From: Enterococcus gallinarum NBRC 100675
GTDB lineage: Bacteria; Bacillota; Bacilli; Lactobacillales; Enterococcaceae
DNA length: 64,000 nt
Direction of reading: 5' to 3'
NCBI RefSeq assembly: GCF_001544275.1
Contig: NZ_BCQE01000014.1
Span: 56,215 to 120,214 of the forward strand
Shown: positions 42,459 to 51,593 of the stretch, piece after piece
Layout: the number at the start of each line of letters is the position of its first letter
Numbering within the stretch: the first letter of the stretch is position 1
Notes under the pieces: generated by a model
Database searches by the model: none
What the model saw: only the letters and a program-made list of their open reading frames with translations
Told to the model about the DNA's origin: nothing
Program-made: the position numbers and the translations under genes

Positions 42459-42914
42459 ATGAGTGGGCAAAGATATCAAAATATTTTAGTAGGTGTCGAT
42501 GGCTCCGACCAAGCCAATGAAGCGTTCAAAAAAGCAGTTGAAGTGGCACGACGCAATCAGGGGAAAGTTTATGTAGCGAATATCATCGATCAACAGATCC
42601 CCACGATGATGGGATATGCTCCTTTAGATACAACGATCATTGAGCAGGAGAAAGATACTGCCCAAGAATTAATCGAATCCTGTAAACAATATGGTAAATC
42701 CGTTAATTTTGATTTGATCGAAGGGATCATTGCTTACGGCTCTGCGAAAGAAGCGATGGCCAAACAGTTACCAGAAAAATATGGGATTGATTTGATCATG
42801 GTAGGCCAATCCGGACTGAATGCAGTTGAGCGGTTTATTACCGGGAGCGTAGCGAGTTATATTATTCGCGAAGCGAAATGTGATGTGTTGGTTGTCTCTC
42901 CTAGCGAAGAATGA
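42459..42914 (+). CDS. Universal stress protein (UspA family)
   Basis: This 151-aa UspA-domain protein opens QNILVGVDGSDQANEAFKKA and has the nucleotide-binding motif GQSGLNAVERFITGSVASYI near its end, the ATP-binding GxxGx9GS(V/T) pattern. GAGGTG lies 6 bases before ATG 42459; an upstream in-frame ATG at 42450 overlaps the site. It is probably co-transcribed with the thioredoxin-like gene under stress. Confidence 0.9.
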   Translation: MSGQRYQNILVGVDGSDQANEAFKKAVEVARRNQGKVYVANIIDQQIPTMMGYAPLDTTIIEQEKDTAQELIESCKQYGKSVNFDLIEGIIAYGSAKEAMAKQLPEKYGIDLIMVGQSGLNAVERFITGSVASYIIREAKCDVLVVSPSEE

Positions 42915-42923
42915 GCAAAAGAC

Positions 42924-43022
42924 AAAGCTGTGACAGAAGATACAGAGACAGGAAAAAAGAGCAAGCGAGTGCTTTTTCATTCACTAGCTGCCTGTTGGTC
43001 TGATTTCTGTCGCAGTTTTTTT
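42924..43022 (+). terminator. Long-loop terminator
   Basis: AAAGCTGTGACAGAA pairs imperfectly with TTCTGTCGCAGTTTTT across about 66 bases that contain further stems (AAAAAGAGC.../GCTTTTT). A T-run follows. Confidence 0.7.
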
Positions 43023-43125
43023 ATGGATTGGGAAGTGCAGCGATTGTAAACTAAGAAAATTCCCATGACGAACAGACAAAAATTTGTTAAGATTATGGGC
43101 GGAATAAGTAAGAGGAGGAAGATAA

Positions 43126-43737
43126 GTGATTTTTGCATACAACAAAGAATATGTGGGCGATACTTTGATCGTGATCACAGCAGATGATAAAGGGCTGGAA
43201 CAAACGGCTGAACGAAAAGGAAATGTCGCTCAAATCAAAAATGAAGAAGGTACGATCGTAGGTTGGAACTTCTTTCACATTTCTGATACAGTTGCCATTG
43301 AAGGAAACGGGCAAGTAGTTTTGACGAAACAACAAGTGGAAACTTTGAACCGATTGATCACAGAAGCTGGTTTTACGGAGCAATTGGCAATTGATTTAGA
43401 GCCGAAAATCGTTGTGGGCTATGTCAAAACATGTGAACCACATCCAGATAGTGATCATTTATCTGTGACAGAAACAGAAGTCGGAGAAGGAGAGGTCCTG
43501 CAAATCGTTTGTGGTGCTGCCAATATTCGCAAAGGCTTGAAAGTCGTTGTTGCTAAACCAGGGGCAATGATGCCGGATGGGTTATTGATCTGGCCAGGAA
43601 CGCTTCGTGGTGTCGATAGCTACGGCATGATCTGTTCTGCTCGTGAACTGCACTTAGCAAATGCACCATTGAAAAAAGGAATTCTTGAATTACCACAAGA
43701 TGCCGTTGTTGGTGAAGCTTTTCCAGTTGGTAAATAA
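43126..43737 (+). CDS. YtpR family tRNA-binding protein
   Basis: This 203-aa protein has an N-terminal DUF4479 domain (residues 1-85) and a C-terminal EMAP/tRNA-binding OB fold: VGYVKTCEPHPDSDHLSVTE, QIVCGAANIRKGLKVVVA and SYGMICSARELHL. The OB domain resembles that of PheT and MetG. It starts at GTG 43126 after GAGGAGG. It is thought to bind tRNA; the exact role is unclear. Confidence 0.9.
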   Translation: MIFAYNKEYVGDTLIVITADDKGLEQTAERKGNVAQIKNEEGTIVGWNFFHISDTVAIEGNGQVVLTKQQVETLNRLITEAGFTEQLAIDLEPKIVVGYVKTCEPHPDSDHLSVTETEVGEGEVLQIVCGAANIRKGLKVVVAKPGAMMPDGLLIWPGTLRGVDSYGMICSARELHLANAPLKKGILELPQDAVVGEAFPVGK

Positions 43738-43738
43738 T

Positions 43739-43782
43739 AAAAAAGATCTGCCACGTCCTGTTTGTGTGGCAGATCTTTTTTT
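43739..43782. terminator. Bidirectional terminator between ytpR and htrA
   Basis: AAAAAGATCTGCCAC and GTGGCAGATCTTTTT form a 15-bp stem with T-runs in both directions, between convergent genes. Confidence 0.9.
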
Positions 43783-43791
43783 GACTTGAAT

Positions 43792-45099
43792 TTAGTTGCT
43801 GCTGTCAGTCGATTGTTCATTGATCGAAGTATCTACAGATAGAACGACTTTGGCTGTTTTTTCTTCTTTGCCGCGGTAGAACGTCACTGTGATCGTATCA
43901 CCGACTTTGTGCTTGTACAGAGCAGATTGTAGATCTGTGGTTGTGCTGATGTCGGTATCATCGATTTTCGTGATGACATCGTATTGTTTCAATCCTGCTT
44001 GTTCAGCTGGTGTCGCGTTATTTACTGAGTATACGACTACTCCGTCAGTGACAGAAGATGGTACTTTCAAGATTTGTTCTTGTTGTTGCGAAGTGATTGA
44101 GCTTAAGTTGATTGTTCGAATACCCAATGCTGGACGAACAACTTTGCCGTCTTTTTCTAATTGATTGATAATATCGACAACATCGTTACTTGGGATCGCG
44201 AAGCCCATTCCTTCTACGCTGACACTTGATGTTGATTCAGAAGTGCTAGCGATCTTGCTAGAGTTGATTCCTATCACTTGTCCTTCAACGTTGATCAGTG
44301 GACCACCAGAGTTTCCTGGGTTGATCGCTGCATCTGTTTGAATCGCATTGATGCTGACTGCTTCTCCAGATTCGTTTTGGTTTGTTACTTGACGGTTCAG
44401 AGAAGAAACAATCCCTTGCGTTACGGAGTTTGCAAAGCTAGATCCTAATGGAGAACCAATCGCAATTGCTGGCTCGCCAACTTTTAGTGAATCAGAATCG
44501 CCGAAAGAAGCAACCGTGTCTACTTTATCAGAAGAGATACGTAAAACAGCAAGGTCAGTGTAAGCGTCTGTTCCGACTAATTCAGCTTTGACTTTTGTGC
44601 CATCAGAGAGAACGACTTCCAAACCATCTTGTCCTTCTACTACGTGGTTATTCGTAACGATATACGCTTTGTCACCATCTACTTTATAAATCACGCCACT
44701 TCCTTCAGAAGAAGCTTCTAGTGAACTGTCATCGCCTGAATTCTCAGTCCCTGATCCTTGACCACCTTGCTGACCAGAGCCAAATAACCCTTCGAGTCCA
44801 TTCGCATTATTTTGTTGTAAGTTGATGATCGAAACGACTGCTCCTTGCACTTTTTCGACTGCTTTTGTTACATCGCTGTTGACATCATATTTAACATTGG
44901 AGACTTTCGTTTGTCCATTGTTATCTTGAACGCCGCTGGTTGCAGTCGTTCCAGGTGAAGTCAAAGAAGAGCCCATCGCCAGATAAAGTCCGCCGAAGGT
45001 CAACAAACCACCAACGACTCCGCCAAGAATGCCAATACCTAATTTTTTTAATAAACCGGAAGAAGGTTTTCTTCCTGGTGTCACATTTTTTCGTACCAT
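43792..45099 (-). CDS. htrA: HtrA/DegP-like membrane serine protease
   Basis: This 435-aa surface-exposed quality-control protease degrades misfolded exported proteins. It has an N-terminal membrane anchor (residues 20-43), a Gln/Gly/Ser-rich linker, and a trypsin-like domain with the triad His152 (TNNHVV), Asp182 (TDLAVL) and Ser264 (GNSGGPL). A PDZ domain follows from about residue 330 (VVYSVNNATPAEQAGLKQYD). It lies next to and divergent from rlmH, an arrangement conserved near the replication origin in many firmicutes. Confidence 0.95.
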   Translation of the reverse strand: MVRKNVTPGRKPSSGLLKKLGIGILGGVVGGLLTFGGLYLAMGSSLTSPGTTATSGVQDNNGQTKVSNVKYDVNSDVTKAVEKVQGAVVSIINLQQNNANGLEGLFGSGQQGGQGSGTENSGDDSSLEASSEGSGVIYKVDGDKAYIVTNNHVVEGQDGLEVVLSDGTKVKAELVGTDAYTDLAVLRISSDKVDTVASFGDSDSLKVGEPAIAIGSPLGSSFANSVTQGIVSSLNRQVTNQNESGEAVSINAIQTDAAINPGNSGGPLINVEGQVIGINSSKIASTSESTSSVSVEGMGFAIPSNDVVDIINQLEKDGKVVRPALGIRTINLSSITSQQQEQILKVPSSVTDGVVVYSVNNATPAEQAGLKQYDVITKIDDTDISTTTDLQSALYKHKVGDTITVTFYRGKEEKTAKVVLSVDTSINEQSTDSSN

Positions 45100-45378
45100 T
45101 TGTTATTCCCCCTATTGAATTGTTTGTATGTATTTATTATATTCTTTCTTTCTGACAATAGTCTACTAAGAGATTTTGAAAAAAATATGAAGAAGATAGG
45201 GAGGATTTAGACTAAAACAATGAAATTTCTTTTTTTAGACTACCAATCATTTTTTTAGCAAGAAAAGAGTCACTTGAAACGATTCGTGGTACCAATGGTA
45301 CTATAGAAGAAAAAATTGGTACGCGACATATATTCTGAAAAGAAATTCAATTATAATGATAGCGGAAGGTGAGTGGTC

Positions 45379-45858
45379 ATGAATATTAAAATCGTCACAG
45401 TAGGCAAATTAAAAGAGAAATATCTGATTCAAGGAATCAATGAATACGTGAAACGATTAGGCGCTTATTGCAAAATCCAATTCGTGGAAGTTCCTGATGA
45501 AAAAGCTCCAGAAAGTATGAGTGAAGCTGAAATGCTTCAAGTGAAAGAAAAAGAAGGCAAGAAAATCTTGGCAAAGATCAAAGACCAGGAATACGTCTTT
45601 GCATTAGCGATTGAAGGCAAAAATCCCACCAGTGAAGCTTTTGCCCAGCAGATCGAGCAACTAGGAATCCAAGGCAAAAGCCAACTAGTCTTCGTGATCG
45701 GCGGCTCCTTGGGTCTCAGTCAAGAAGTGATGCAGCGTAGCAACACCCAAATCTCTTTCGGCAAAATGACCTATCCCCATCAGTTGATGAAACTGATTCT
45801 AGTCGAACAAATCTATCGTGCTTTTCGCATCAATACAGGCGCGCCTTATCATAAGTAG
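45379..45858 (+). CDS. rlmH: 23S rRNA (pseudouridine1915-N3)-methyltransferase
   Basis: This 159-aa SPOUT-fold methyltransferase (formerly YbeA/OrfX) methylates pseudouridine 1915 of 23S rRNA. The SAM-binding knot is seen in [15 protein letters not shown] and the conserved end is [26 protein letters not shown] precedes ATG 45379; an in-frame start six bases upstream is weaker. In staphylococci the 3' end of this gene is the SCCmec attachment site; I see no cassette attached here. Confidence 0.95.
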   Translation: MNIKIVTVGKLKEKYLIQGINEYVKRLGAYCKIQFVEVPDEKAPESMSEAEMLQVKEKEGKKILAKIKDQEYVFALAIEGKNPTSEAFAQQIEQLGIQGKSQLVFVIGGSLGLSQEVMQRSNTQISFGKMTYPHQLMKLILVEQIYRAFRINTGAPYHK

Positions 45859-46224
45859 GGCTAATGATACCGTGGTATATGAGAATACTAAAGCATTTCA
45901 TACTGACGTGTAGCTTGTGAAAGAATGATGGGCAAGCTAAAGAATCCTATCTAATCTAATCATCTTAAGTGACCCCCAAAGTTAGACAAAAAATCTAATT
46001 TTGGGGATCACTTCATTATGAGAGATTTTTTGATTTAATTTTTCATAAAAAAAGGCTTGTAAATGACCCATTAAATCTAATCGCAGTCACGGGAATGTAA
46101 GAATACATATCAATCTCATGTATGAGGAAGTCGTGAGAAATAATTCTTCAAAAATTTAGTAACCATTTTGCCTGTTGTCTGCTACTATGTGTACACCAAA
46201 TACTCTATAAGAGAGGTCTTACAA
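45859..46224. other. 366-base intergenic region with an IS-end-like palindrome
   Basis: No gene is visible. The main feature is the 47-base palindrome at 45967-46013. The last 60 bases should hold the promoter of the DUF4767 lipoprotein gene; AGAGAGG at 46211-46217 is its ribosome-binding site. Confidence 0.45.
45967..46013. repeat. Palindrome resembling abutted insertion-sequence ends
   Basis: Two 20-base arms beginning AAGTGACCCCCAAAGTTAGA and ending with GGGGATCACTT pair with two G-U/C-A differences around AAAAAAC-type loop bases. The text TGACCCCCAAA-TTAGA resembles terminal repeats of IS3-family elements as I recall them. With no transposase between or near the arms, it looks like a vestige or tiny non-autonomous element. 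No T-run follows, so it is not a normal terminator. Confidence 0.45.
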
Positions 46225-46944
46225 GTGAAAAAAGTTCTAGTAACAACGATGGGTCTACTGCTTCTTTTGGGTGGCTGTTCAACAAATAAGACAGAAGAAA
46301 CATCTACTCCAGAAAAAGCTGCAACAACTGAAACAAGCACGACTAAATCAAGTACCACCCAATCAAGTACAGCTAAAGCTTCTAAATCTACGAGTACCGA
46401 AGTAACTAACCTAAATACAACTGAGTCATCCGAGCGCCAATCGACAAAAGATCAAAGTGCGTCAGTCGTTGCTCAACCAAAAACTTCCTCCAATCAAGCA
46501 CAAACCAAACAACCAGTGAAGCACGTTTTGTGGGATGCTTCCAAGTCTGCAGAGCTTGCGACGTTTATGCAGAGTTGGGGACAAGAAATGGGGCAGCAAT
46601 ATCGAAGCTACGATGACCATGTGCAAGCGAATTACTATGGTCTCCAAGTACCTCAAGATATCTTAGATGGTAAATGGACAACCGTCATCAATCAAACCCC
46701 TGTCTCAGTAGAGTGGACAGAAACTGGCGAGGGAACAGCCGATTTTCAGATCGTGGCAATCTATTCGGACATCGACCATGCTACACCAGCTGGGGGACAT
46801 CTCTATTTCTTTGGCTTCCAGCAAAAGCAGCCAAAAGTTCTAATCACGCAGCAAAACCAAGGAAACCAAAATAATTACTTGTATTTTAAAGAAACAGGGA
46901 ATGAATCATTGAAAAACGAATTTATTCAGCTTGCCAATCGCTAA
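46225..46944 (+). CDS. DUF4767 lipoprotein
   Basis: This 239-aa lipoprotein starts at GTG 46225, with a lysine-led signal peptide and the lipobox LLGGC (Cys at about residue 18). A long Thr/Ser/Lys-rich linker covers residues 20-105. The C-terminal domain starts VLWDASKSAELATFMQSWG and contains YYGLQVPQDILDGKW and GGHLYFFGF, matching DUF4767, a domain common in surface lipoproteins of enterococci and lactobacilli. The ligand is unknown. The upstream frame to 46168 lacks a start signal. Confidence 0.82.
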   Translation: MKKVLVTTMGLLLLLGGCSTNKTEETSTPEKAATTETSTTKSSTTQSSTAKASKSTSTEVTNLNTTESSERQSTKDQSASVVAQPKTSSNQAQTKQPVKHVLWDASKSAELATFMQSWGQEMGQQYRSYDDHVQANYYGLQVPQDILDGKWTTVINQTPVSVEWTETGEGTADFQIVAIYSDIDHATPAGGHLYFFGFQQKQPKVLITQQNQGNQNNYLYFKETGNESLKNEFIQLANR

Positions 46945-47075
46945 ATGCTATAAAACACTTGGAAGTGGAATGAATGCGTGGTTGCGCACTGTCAATCAGA
47001 GGTGACCAATCAGGTGATGAAAGAGATTTTGAAAAAATTGTTGGGCTTTCTGAGCCAGACAAAAGAGGGTATCCA

Positions 47076-47852
47076 ATGAAGAAACACTACTTTATGGCTT
47101 TTTTACTTAGTTTATTCTTTTTATTTGCTCTGCCAGTGCAGGGAATGGCAGTTGCTGGAGGACACGGCGGTGGTTCGACCAGTCGTGGCGGATCCGGTGG
47201 AGGTTTTGGCGGTGTCACAACATTTGATGACTATTCGGATCATTATTCCAGAGCTTCTTGGGGAAGACGAGGGTACGGCTACTATAGTCCGTATGGTTCA
47301 ACAGGTATAGACGACTATGTTTTGATTGGTGCCTCAGTAGGCGGCGTAGCGATTCTTTCTCTCGTTAAACGAAAAAAAGACCAAAGAGCAAGAATGAATG
47401 ATTTATTCGCTCAAATTCCAGGTAAAAAGAACGAAAAGAAAAAATTACTTCATGAAATCCAACAGACCTTTTTTGCTATCCAAACAGCTTGGGAACAAGA
47501 AACACTCGAAAAAGCAAGCAGCTATTATACTGAAAAATTATTGGTGGAACACCATCAAGTACTGCAACAGAATAAAGAGGCCGGCATAAAAAATCATACA
47601 AAGAAAATCATCCTGCAGCAAGTAGAGAATTATCGACAACTGCGTGAAGATAGCTTTTCCATTCGGATTGATTTTAGCTGCTATGATTATGTGGAAGACC
47701 AGATAAGTAAGCAGGTCCTCTCAGGATACAAACATCGAAAACAATATTTTTCTCAACTATGGTATTTTAACTATTCTGAAAAAGAGGGAAAATGGCAGGT
47801 TGATTTTATCCAACCGATTGACTTGAATGAAACAAGAGCGGGCTCGTTATGA
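47076..47852 (+). CDS. Tim44-like domain membrane protein
   Basis: This 258-aa protein starts at ATG 47076. A signal-like helix (FMAFLLSLFFLFALPVQG) is followed by a Gly/Ser/Tyr-rich stretch (GGHGGGSTSRGGSGGGFGG). A second membrane segment (VLIGASVGGVAILSLV) leads to a cytoplasmic domain of about 160 aa that has the Tim44-like/NTF2-like pattern (FFAIQTAWEQETLEKASSYY to WYFNYSEKEGKWQVDFIQP). Such proteins recur in Gram-positives without a known role. The in-frame extension back to 46974 lacks a ribosome-binding site. Confidence 0.78.
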   Translation: MKKHYFMAFLLSLFFLFALPVQGMAVAGGHGGGSTSRGGSGGGFGGVTTFDDYSDHYSRASWGRRGYGYYSPYGSTGIDDYVLIGASVGGVAILSLVKRKKDQRARMNDLFAQIPGKKNEKKKLLHEIQQTFFAIQTAWEQETLEKASSYYTEKLLVEHHQVLQQNKEAGIKNHTKKIILQQVENYRQLREDSFSIRIDFSCYDYVEDQISKQVLSGYKHRKQYFSQLWYFNYSEKEGKWQVDFIQPIDLNETRAGSL

Positions 47853-48286
47853 CCGTGTTTGTTGTGTGAAATTCAGACAGGCGATCGTTACCTTTCTGGC
47901 AAAAGGTCTAGTAAGTTAAGGCCTTCAGTGGTCAAGAGATATCGACTAATAGGGCAAGAAGATTTGTAGCCGAACCGACTGCAGGCATTGTGCATAAAAA
48001 ATAGGCGTTTCTATACGTGAATAGTTCAAAAAATTCTTTCGATCGGATAGACGGTTACGAACCGCTTCATCCAGTCGAAAGAATTTTTGTTTTATAATGA
48101 TTATTTTTTGGCTAAAGGAGAGTCAGTCGGCTCAATTGGGTAGAATCAAAAAAATTAACCGTTTCACGAGTGTCCATTCCTATAAAAGTAAATGATAATA
48201 TAACATTTTTAGTGTGAACCAATCATTTTTGAGAGAATCCCCAATCAATTACAGCGTCCTTGCTGGATTTGTTTTTCATCAATGGA
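47853..48286. other. 434-base intergenic region between convergent genes
   Basis: No gene is supported. It holds the terminator at 48031-48090 and, beyond it, about 190 bases without recognisable structure before the 3' end of the RpiR-family gene. The short minus-strand frame here lacks a start signal. Confidence 0.4.
48031..48090 (+). terminator. Terminator downstream of the Tim44-like gene
   Basis: AAATTCTTTCGA pairs with TCGAAAGAATTT, with an inner GGTT/AACC-type fold in a loop of about 31 bases, followed by TTTTGTTTT. Confidence 0.75.
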
Positions 48287-49045
48287 TCAGTGCCTCTTCG
48301 ATTCTGCAGTCCGCAAGGCATACGCGTCGAGCAAGATTCTAGCAAGGATCGAGAGAGGCAGTCTTGAACGAACTTCATAGTCTGGAAAGAAGGAGCCTTC
48401 TGATTTGAAACCAACAAAAGGAATTTCGATATGCGCCATCAAACTAGAGTGTCGGTTGGCAGTGAGCAGAATGGTCCCGATCTCCGCTTCATAACAGTTT
48501 TCAGCTGCGGTGATCAACTCCTTGGTTTCACCATTTAATGAAACGAAAATCACGATATCTTCTTTAGTCAATTTCTTACTGATGTTTTTGATGATATTGG
48601 GATCGGTATGCATCTCACAGTATTTACCAGTCAGTTGAAATTTGACCATCATCTCCTGAGCGATCAATTCGGAAAATCCGCGAGCAAAGAGCATGATTCG
48701 TCTAGCTGCTTTGATTCGCTGGATCGCGTCTTCGATATTGCCGCTTTCCACCATATTGATCGTGCGGATCACTTCTTGTTCATTCTTCAGAATCGCTGTT
48801 TTTATTCCTTCATCTACTTTATCAAGCGCCGCAAAATTGATATTGGTATTTTCTTTTTCTTTTAGTGAATGCTTGAAAGCAGTAAACCCCTCGTATCCTT
48901 TTTTCTTCATAGTACGAACAACAGTCGCCGTTGAAACGTTTGCATATTCACTTAATTTTACAATGGAGCAAGACGGAATCTCAAGGATGTGACTTTGGAT
49001 AAAATCCCACAGGTATTGCTCTGACTCACTTAATTTTGTATCCAT
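48287..49045 (-). CDS. MurR/RpiR family transcriptional regulator
   Basis: This 252-aa regulator has an N-terminal HTH_6 domain (SCSIVKLSEYANVSTATVVRTMKKKGYEGF, here quoted as VKLSEYANVSTATVVRTMKK) and a C-terminal SIS sugar-phosphate-binding domain (MLFARGFSELIAQ, VIFVSLNGETKELI). It is divergent from the kinase/PTS/aldolase operon that starts at 49209 and very probably controls it in response to a sugar phosphate such as tagatose or fructose phosphate. Confidence 0.88.
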   Translation of the reverse strand: MDTKLSESEQYLWDFIQSHILEIPSCSIVKLSEYANVSTATVVRTMKKKGYEGFTAFKHSLKEKENTNINFAALDKVDEGIKTAILKNEQEVIRTINMVESGNIEDAIQRIKAARRIMLFARGFSELIAQEMMVKFQLTGKYCEMHTDPNIIKNISKKLTKEDIVIFVSLNGETKELITAAENCYEAEIGTILLTANRHSSLMAHIEIPFVGFKSEGSFFPDYEVRSRLPLSILARILLDAYALRTAESKRH

Positions 49046-49148
49046 GTTCTGCCTCCCTTCAGCTAGTCTTTATTGTAAATCGAATGATTCACCTACTTCA
49101 AGGTCATGGAGTATTTCTTGTAAAAGTTTTCAGCGGTTTTGTTTATTT

Positions 49149-49163
49149 ATGAAAACATTTACA
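49149..49163. promoter_or_regulatory. Candidate catabolite-response element (cre)
   Basis: ATGAAAACATTTACA fits the cre pattern WTGNAANCGNWNNCW with a single mismatch (CA for CG). It lies 46-60 bases before the first gene of the sugar operon, where CcpA repression would be expected. It could equally be part of the RpiR operator. Confidence 0.5.
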
Positions 49164-49208
49164 TCAAGTAGTGATCCATAATAAGTTTGTAGGAAAGGAG
49201 GGGCGCAA

Positions 49209-50138
49209 ATGGCTGTTTATACATGTACGTTAAATCTAGCGATCGATCTTTTTATCGAAACAGATGAGATGAAACCATTTCAAGTGAATCGCACAAAGGA
49301 TGATGATATCCAAGCCAATGGAAAAGGGGTCAATGTCTCATTGATCATGAAAAAACTGGGCATCGATAGCACAGCATTGGGATTCAAAGCGGGGTTTACT
49401 GGTAATTATATTGAGGACTACTTGCATCAACAAGCGATTCAGACCGATTTTATTCCCGTTCCGGGATTTACGCGAATCAACGTTTTTACGCATGTAAATC
49501 GCGATAATAAGGAGTACAAACTTGTGAATAAGGGATCTGAAATTTCAAAAAAGCAGATCAATCTTTTGCTAGACCAAATTAGACATCTGCAAGCTGGTGA
49601 CTATCTCTGTGTATCGGGGAGTATGCCACAAGGTGTCTCGCCCAAAATTCTTATAGCAATCAGTCGTATTTGCTTTGAAAAGCAAGTGAATCTGATTATT
49701 GATTCAAGTTATTCAGAGGTGTTGGAATGTCTGCCTTATCAGCCTTTCTTGTTAAAGCCCAATGAAGAAGAGTTGCAAGCATGGTATCAGACCGAAATCA
49801 ATGATCGCAAAGGCTATATCGACTACGCCAAGCGATTGGTGGCTAGTGGTGCGCAAAATGTGCTGCTCTCTTTAGGAGGAGAAGGCGGCCTTCTCTTGAC
49901 AAAAGATACGGTCTACTCTGGAAACTCTCCTAAAGGCAAAGTAGTGAACACAGCATGTGCTGGAGACACGTTATTAGGAACATTTCTTGCAGGGTATTTA
50001 ACAGGTGAGCCGCTGGATGTCAATTTGAAGAAAGGATTAGCTGCTGGAAGTTCAACCGCTTTTCGTAAGGGACTAACTGATTTTTCGGATGTTGCAGAGT
50101 TGGAAGAACAAATTGAAATCAAAAGAAGGAGCGAATAA
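49209..50138 (+). CDS. 1-phosphofructokinase/tagatose-phosphate kinase family (PfkB)
   Basis: This 309-aa PfkB-family sugar-phosphate kinase starts AVYTCTLNLAIDLFIETDEM. It has the substrate loop DIQANGKGVNVS and the C-terminal ATP/anion-hole motif VVNTACAGDTLLGTFLAGYL with the catalytic Asp. It is preceded by GGAGG. Given a fructose-type PTS and a tagatose-bisphosphate aldolase downstream, the likely reaction is tagatose-1-phosphate to tagatose-1,6-bisphosphate (TagK-like), though fructose-1-phosphate is possible. It is the first gene of a four-gene operon. Confidence 0.86.
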   Translation: MAVYTCTLNLAIDLFIETDEMKPFQVNRTKDDDIQANGKGVNVSLIMKKLGIDSTALGFKAGFTGNYIEDYLHQQAIQTDFIPVPGFTRINVFTHVNRDNKEYKLVNKGSEISKKQINLLLDQIRHLQAGDYLCVSGSMPQGVSPKILIAISRICFEKQVNLIIDSSYSEVLECLPYQPFLLKPNEEELQAWYQTEINDRKGYIDYAKRLVASGAQNVLLSLGGEGGLLLTKDTVYSGNSPKGKVVNTACAGDTLLGTFLAGYLTGEPLDVNLKKGLAAGSSTAFRKGLTDFSDVAELEEQIEIKRRSE

Positions 50139-50141
50139 AAA

Positions 50142-51578
50142 ATGACCACTTACAAGATTGTTGCTGCAACGGGCTGTCCCACTGGGATCGCCCATACCTA
50201 TATGGCACAAGAAGCGTTGGAACAAGCCGCCAAACGCAAAGGAATAGCTATTAAAGTAGAGACTCATGGACAAGTGGGGATAGAAAACCAGTTAACGCCA
50301 GAAGAGATAAAAAATGCAGATGCGGTCATTATTGCTGCAGATAAAGATGTCCAAGCGGAACGTTTTGCGGGAAAACGCGTGATCAATGTTCCAGTCAGTA
50401 AAGGAATCAAAGATGCCGATCAGCTAATTGAAGAAGCATTGAGAGGGTCGATGATTGCAGAAAACAAGACGGTCGATGCATTGGAGCAAGCAGATGGGGG
50501 AATGGCTGCTGGAATCGGACATAGTATTTATAAAAATCTGATGAATGGTGTTTCTCATATGTTGCCATTTGTCGTAGCAGGGGGCGTGATCATCGCCATC
50601 TCATTCGCGATTTGGGGTGTCTACTCTTTTGATCCCAATGACCCAACATATAATCCAACATCAGCGATGTTAAAGGGAATTGGGGATACGGCAATGGGAA
50701 TGATGGTCCCTATTTTAGCAGCGTACATTGCGGAAGGGATTGCTAAACGTCCTGGTTTGGTTGTGGGATTTGTCGGCGGTTTGTTAGCCAATGCTGGTGG
50801 CGCTGGTTTCCTAGGCGGGATCTTCGCGGGATTCTTAGCTGGGTACTTTATTCTGCTCTTGCAAAAAGTCATGAAAGGATTACCGAAACAATTAGATGGA
50901 TTGAAGGCTATTTTCTTATATCCAGTGATTGGTGTATTAGTCATTGGTGTGGTGATGTCTTTGTTAGCAAGCCCGATGGAAGCGATCAATCAAGGTATGA
51001 TGGATTTCTTGGCAGGATTCCAAAATTCGAATCCATTGATTTTAGGCATCATTGTTGGCTGTATGTCCGCATTTGATATGGGCGGTCCCGTCAATAAAGC
51101 CGCTTACGTTACGGGTACGGCATTGTTAGCTCAAGGAAACCATACCTTTATGGCAGGTGTTTCTGCGGCATGTATCGCGCCACCATTGATTACGGGATTT
51201 GCTGTCTTATTTTTTGGAAAATATTTTGATACGAACGACCGCAATGCAGGGCTAGTCAACTTTATTTTAGGATCAACGCATATTACTGAAGGGGCGATTC
51301 CATTTGCAGCCAAAGATCCTCTGCGTGTTCTGCCTACGATGATGTTGGGTTCATCGATCGCAGCGGTTTTGACCTATATGTTTGGAGTCCAAGTGCCTGC
51401 TCCTCATGGCGGCTTTTTAGTATTGCCGGTTGTCACGGGAAAAATTGCTTGGGTAGGTTCGATTTTACTTGGCTCGATCATAGGTGGAGTAATTTTAGGA
51501 TTCATCCAAAAACGCAGTGTAGAAAAACGTGAAGCAGAAGTGTCAGCTGTTGAATGGAAAGAAACAGCGAAAGAATAG
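50142..51578 (+). CDS. PTS fructose-family EIIBC component
   Basis: This 478-aa sugar-transport protein has an EIIB domain at residues 1-100 with the phosphocysteine loop AATGCPTGIAHTYMA (Cys12). The EIIC membrane domain from about residue 125 has GVSHMLPFVVAGGVIIA, AFDMGGPVNKAAYV and GSTHITEGAIPFAAKDP. It begins 3 bases after the kinase gene. EIIA is a separate gene 15 bases downstream. The likely substrate is D-tagatose or D-fructose, delivered as the 1-phosphate. Confidence 0.92.
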   Translation: MTTYKIVAATGCPTGIAHTYMAQEALEQAAKRKGIAIKVETHGQVGIENQLTPEEIKNADAVIIAADKDVQAERFAGKRVINVPVSKGIKDADQLIEEALRGSMIAENKTVDALEQADGGMAAGIGHSIYKNLMNGVSHMLPFVVAGGVIIAISFAIWGVYSFDPNDPTYNPTSAMLKGIGDTAMGMMVPILAAYIAEGIAKRPGLVVGFVGGLLANAGGAGFLGGIFAGFLAGYFILLLQKVMKGLPKQLDGLKAIFLYPVIGVLVIGVVMSLLASPMEAINQGMMDFLAGFQNSNPLILGIIVGCMSAFDMGGPVNKAAYVTGTALLAQGNHTFMAGVSAACIAPPLITGFAVLFFGKYFDTNDRNAGLVNFILGSTHITEGAIPFAAKDPLRVLPTMMLGSSIAAVLTYMFGVQVPAPHGGFLVLPVVTGKIAWVGSILLGSIIGGVILGFIQKRSVEKREAEVSAVEWKETAKE

Positions 51579-51593
51579 AAAAGAGGAAGACAA

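Noticed and set aside
45379..45858. Possible SCC-type cassette junction at the 3' end of rlmH
   Set aside because: No recombinase genes or direct repeats of an attachment site are present downstream.
46974..47075. N-terminal extension of the Tim44-like protein
   Set aside because: The extension is not signal-peptide-like, whereas ATG 47076 begins a clear one.
48223..48417. 64-codon minus-strand frame at the end of the RpiR gene
   Set aside because: It is an alternative-frame shadow of the regulator's 3' end with no start signal.
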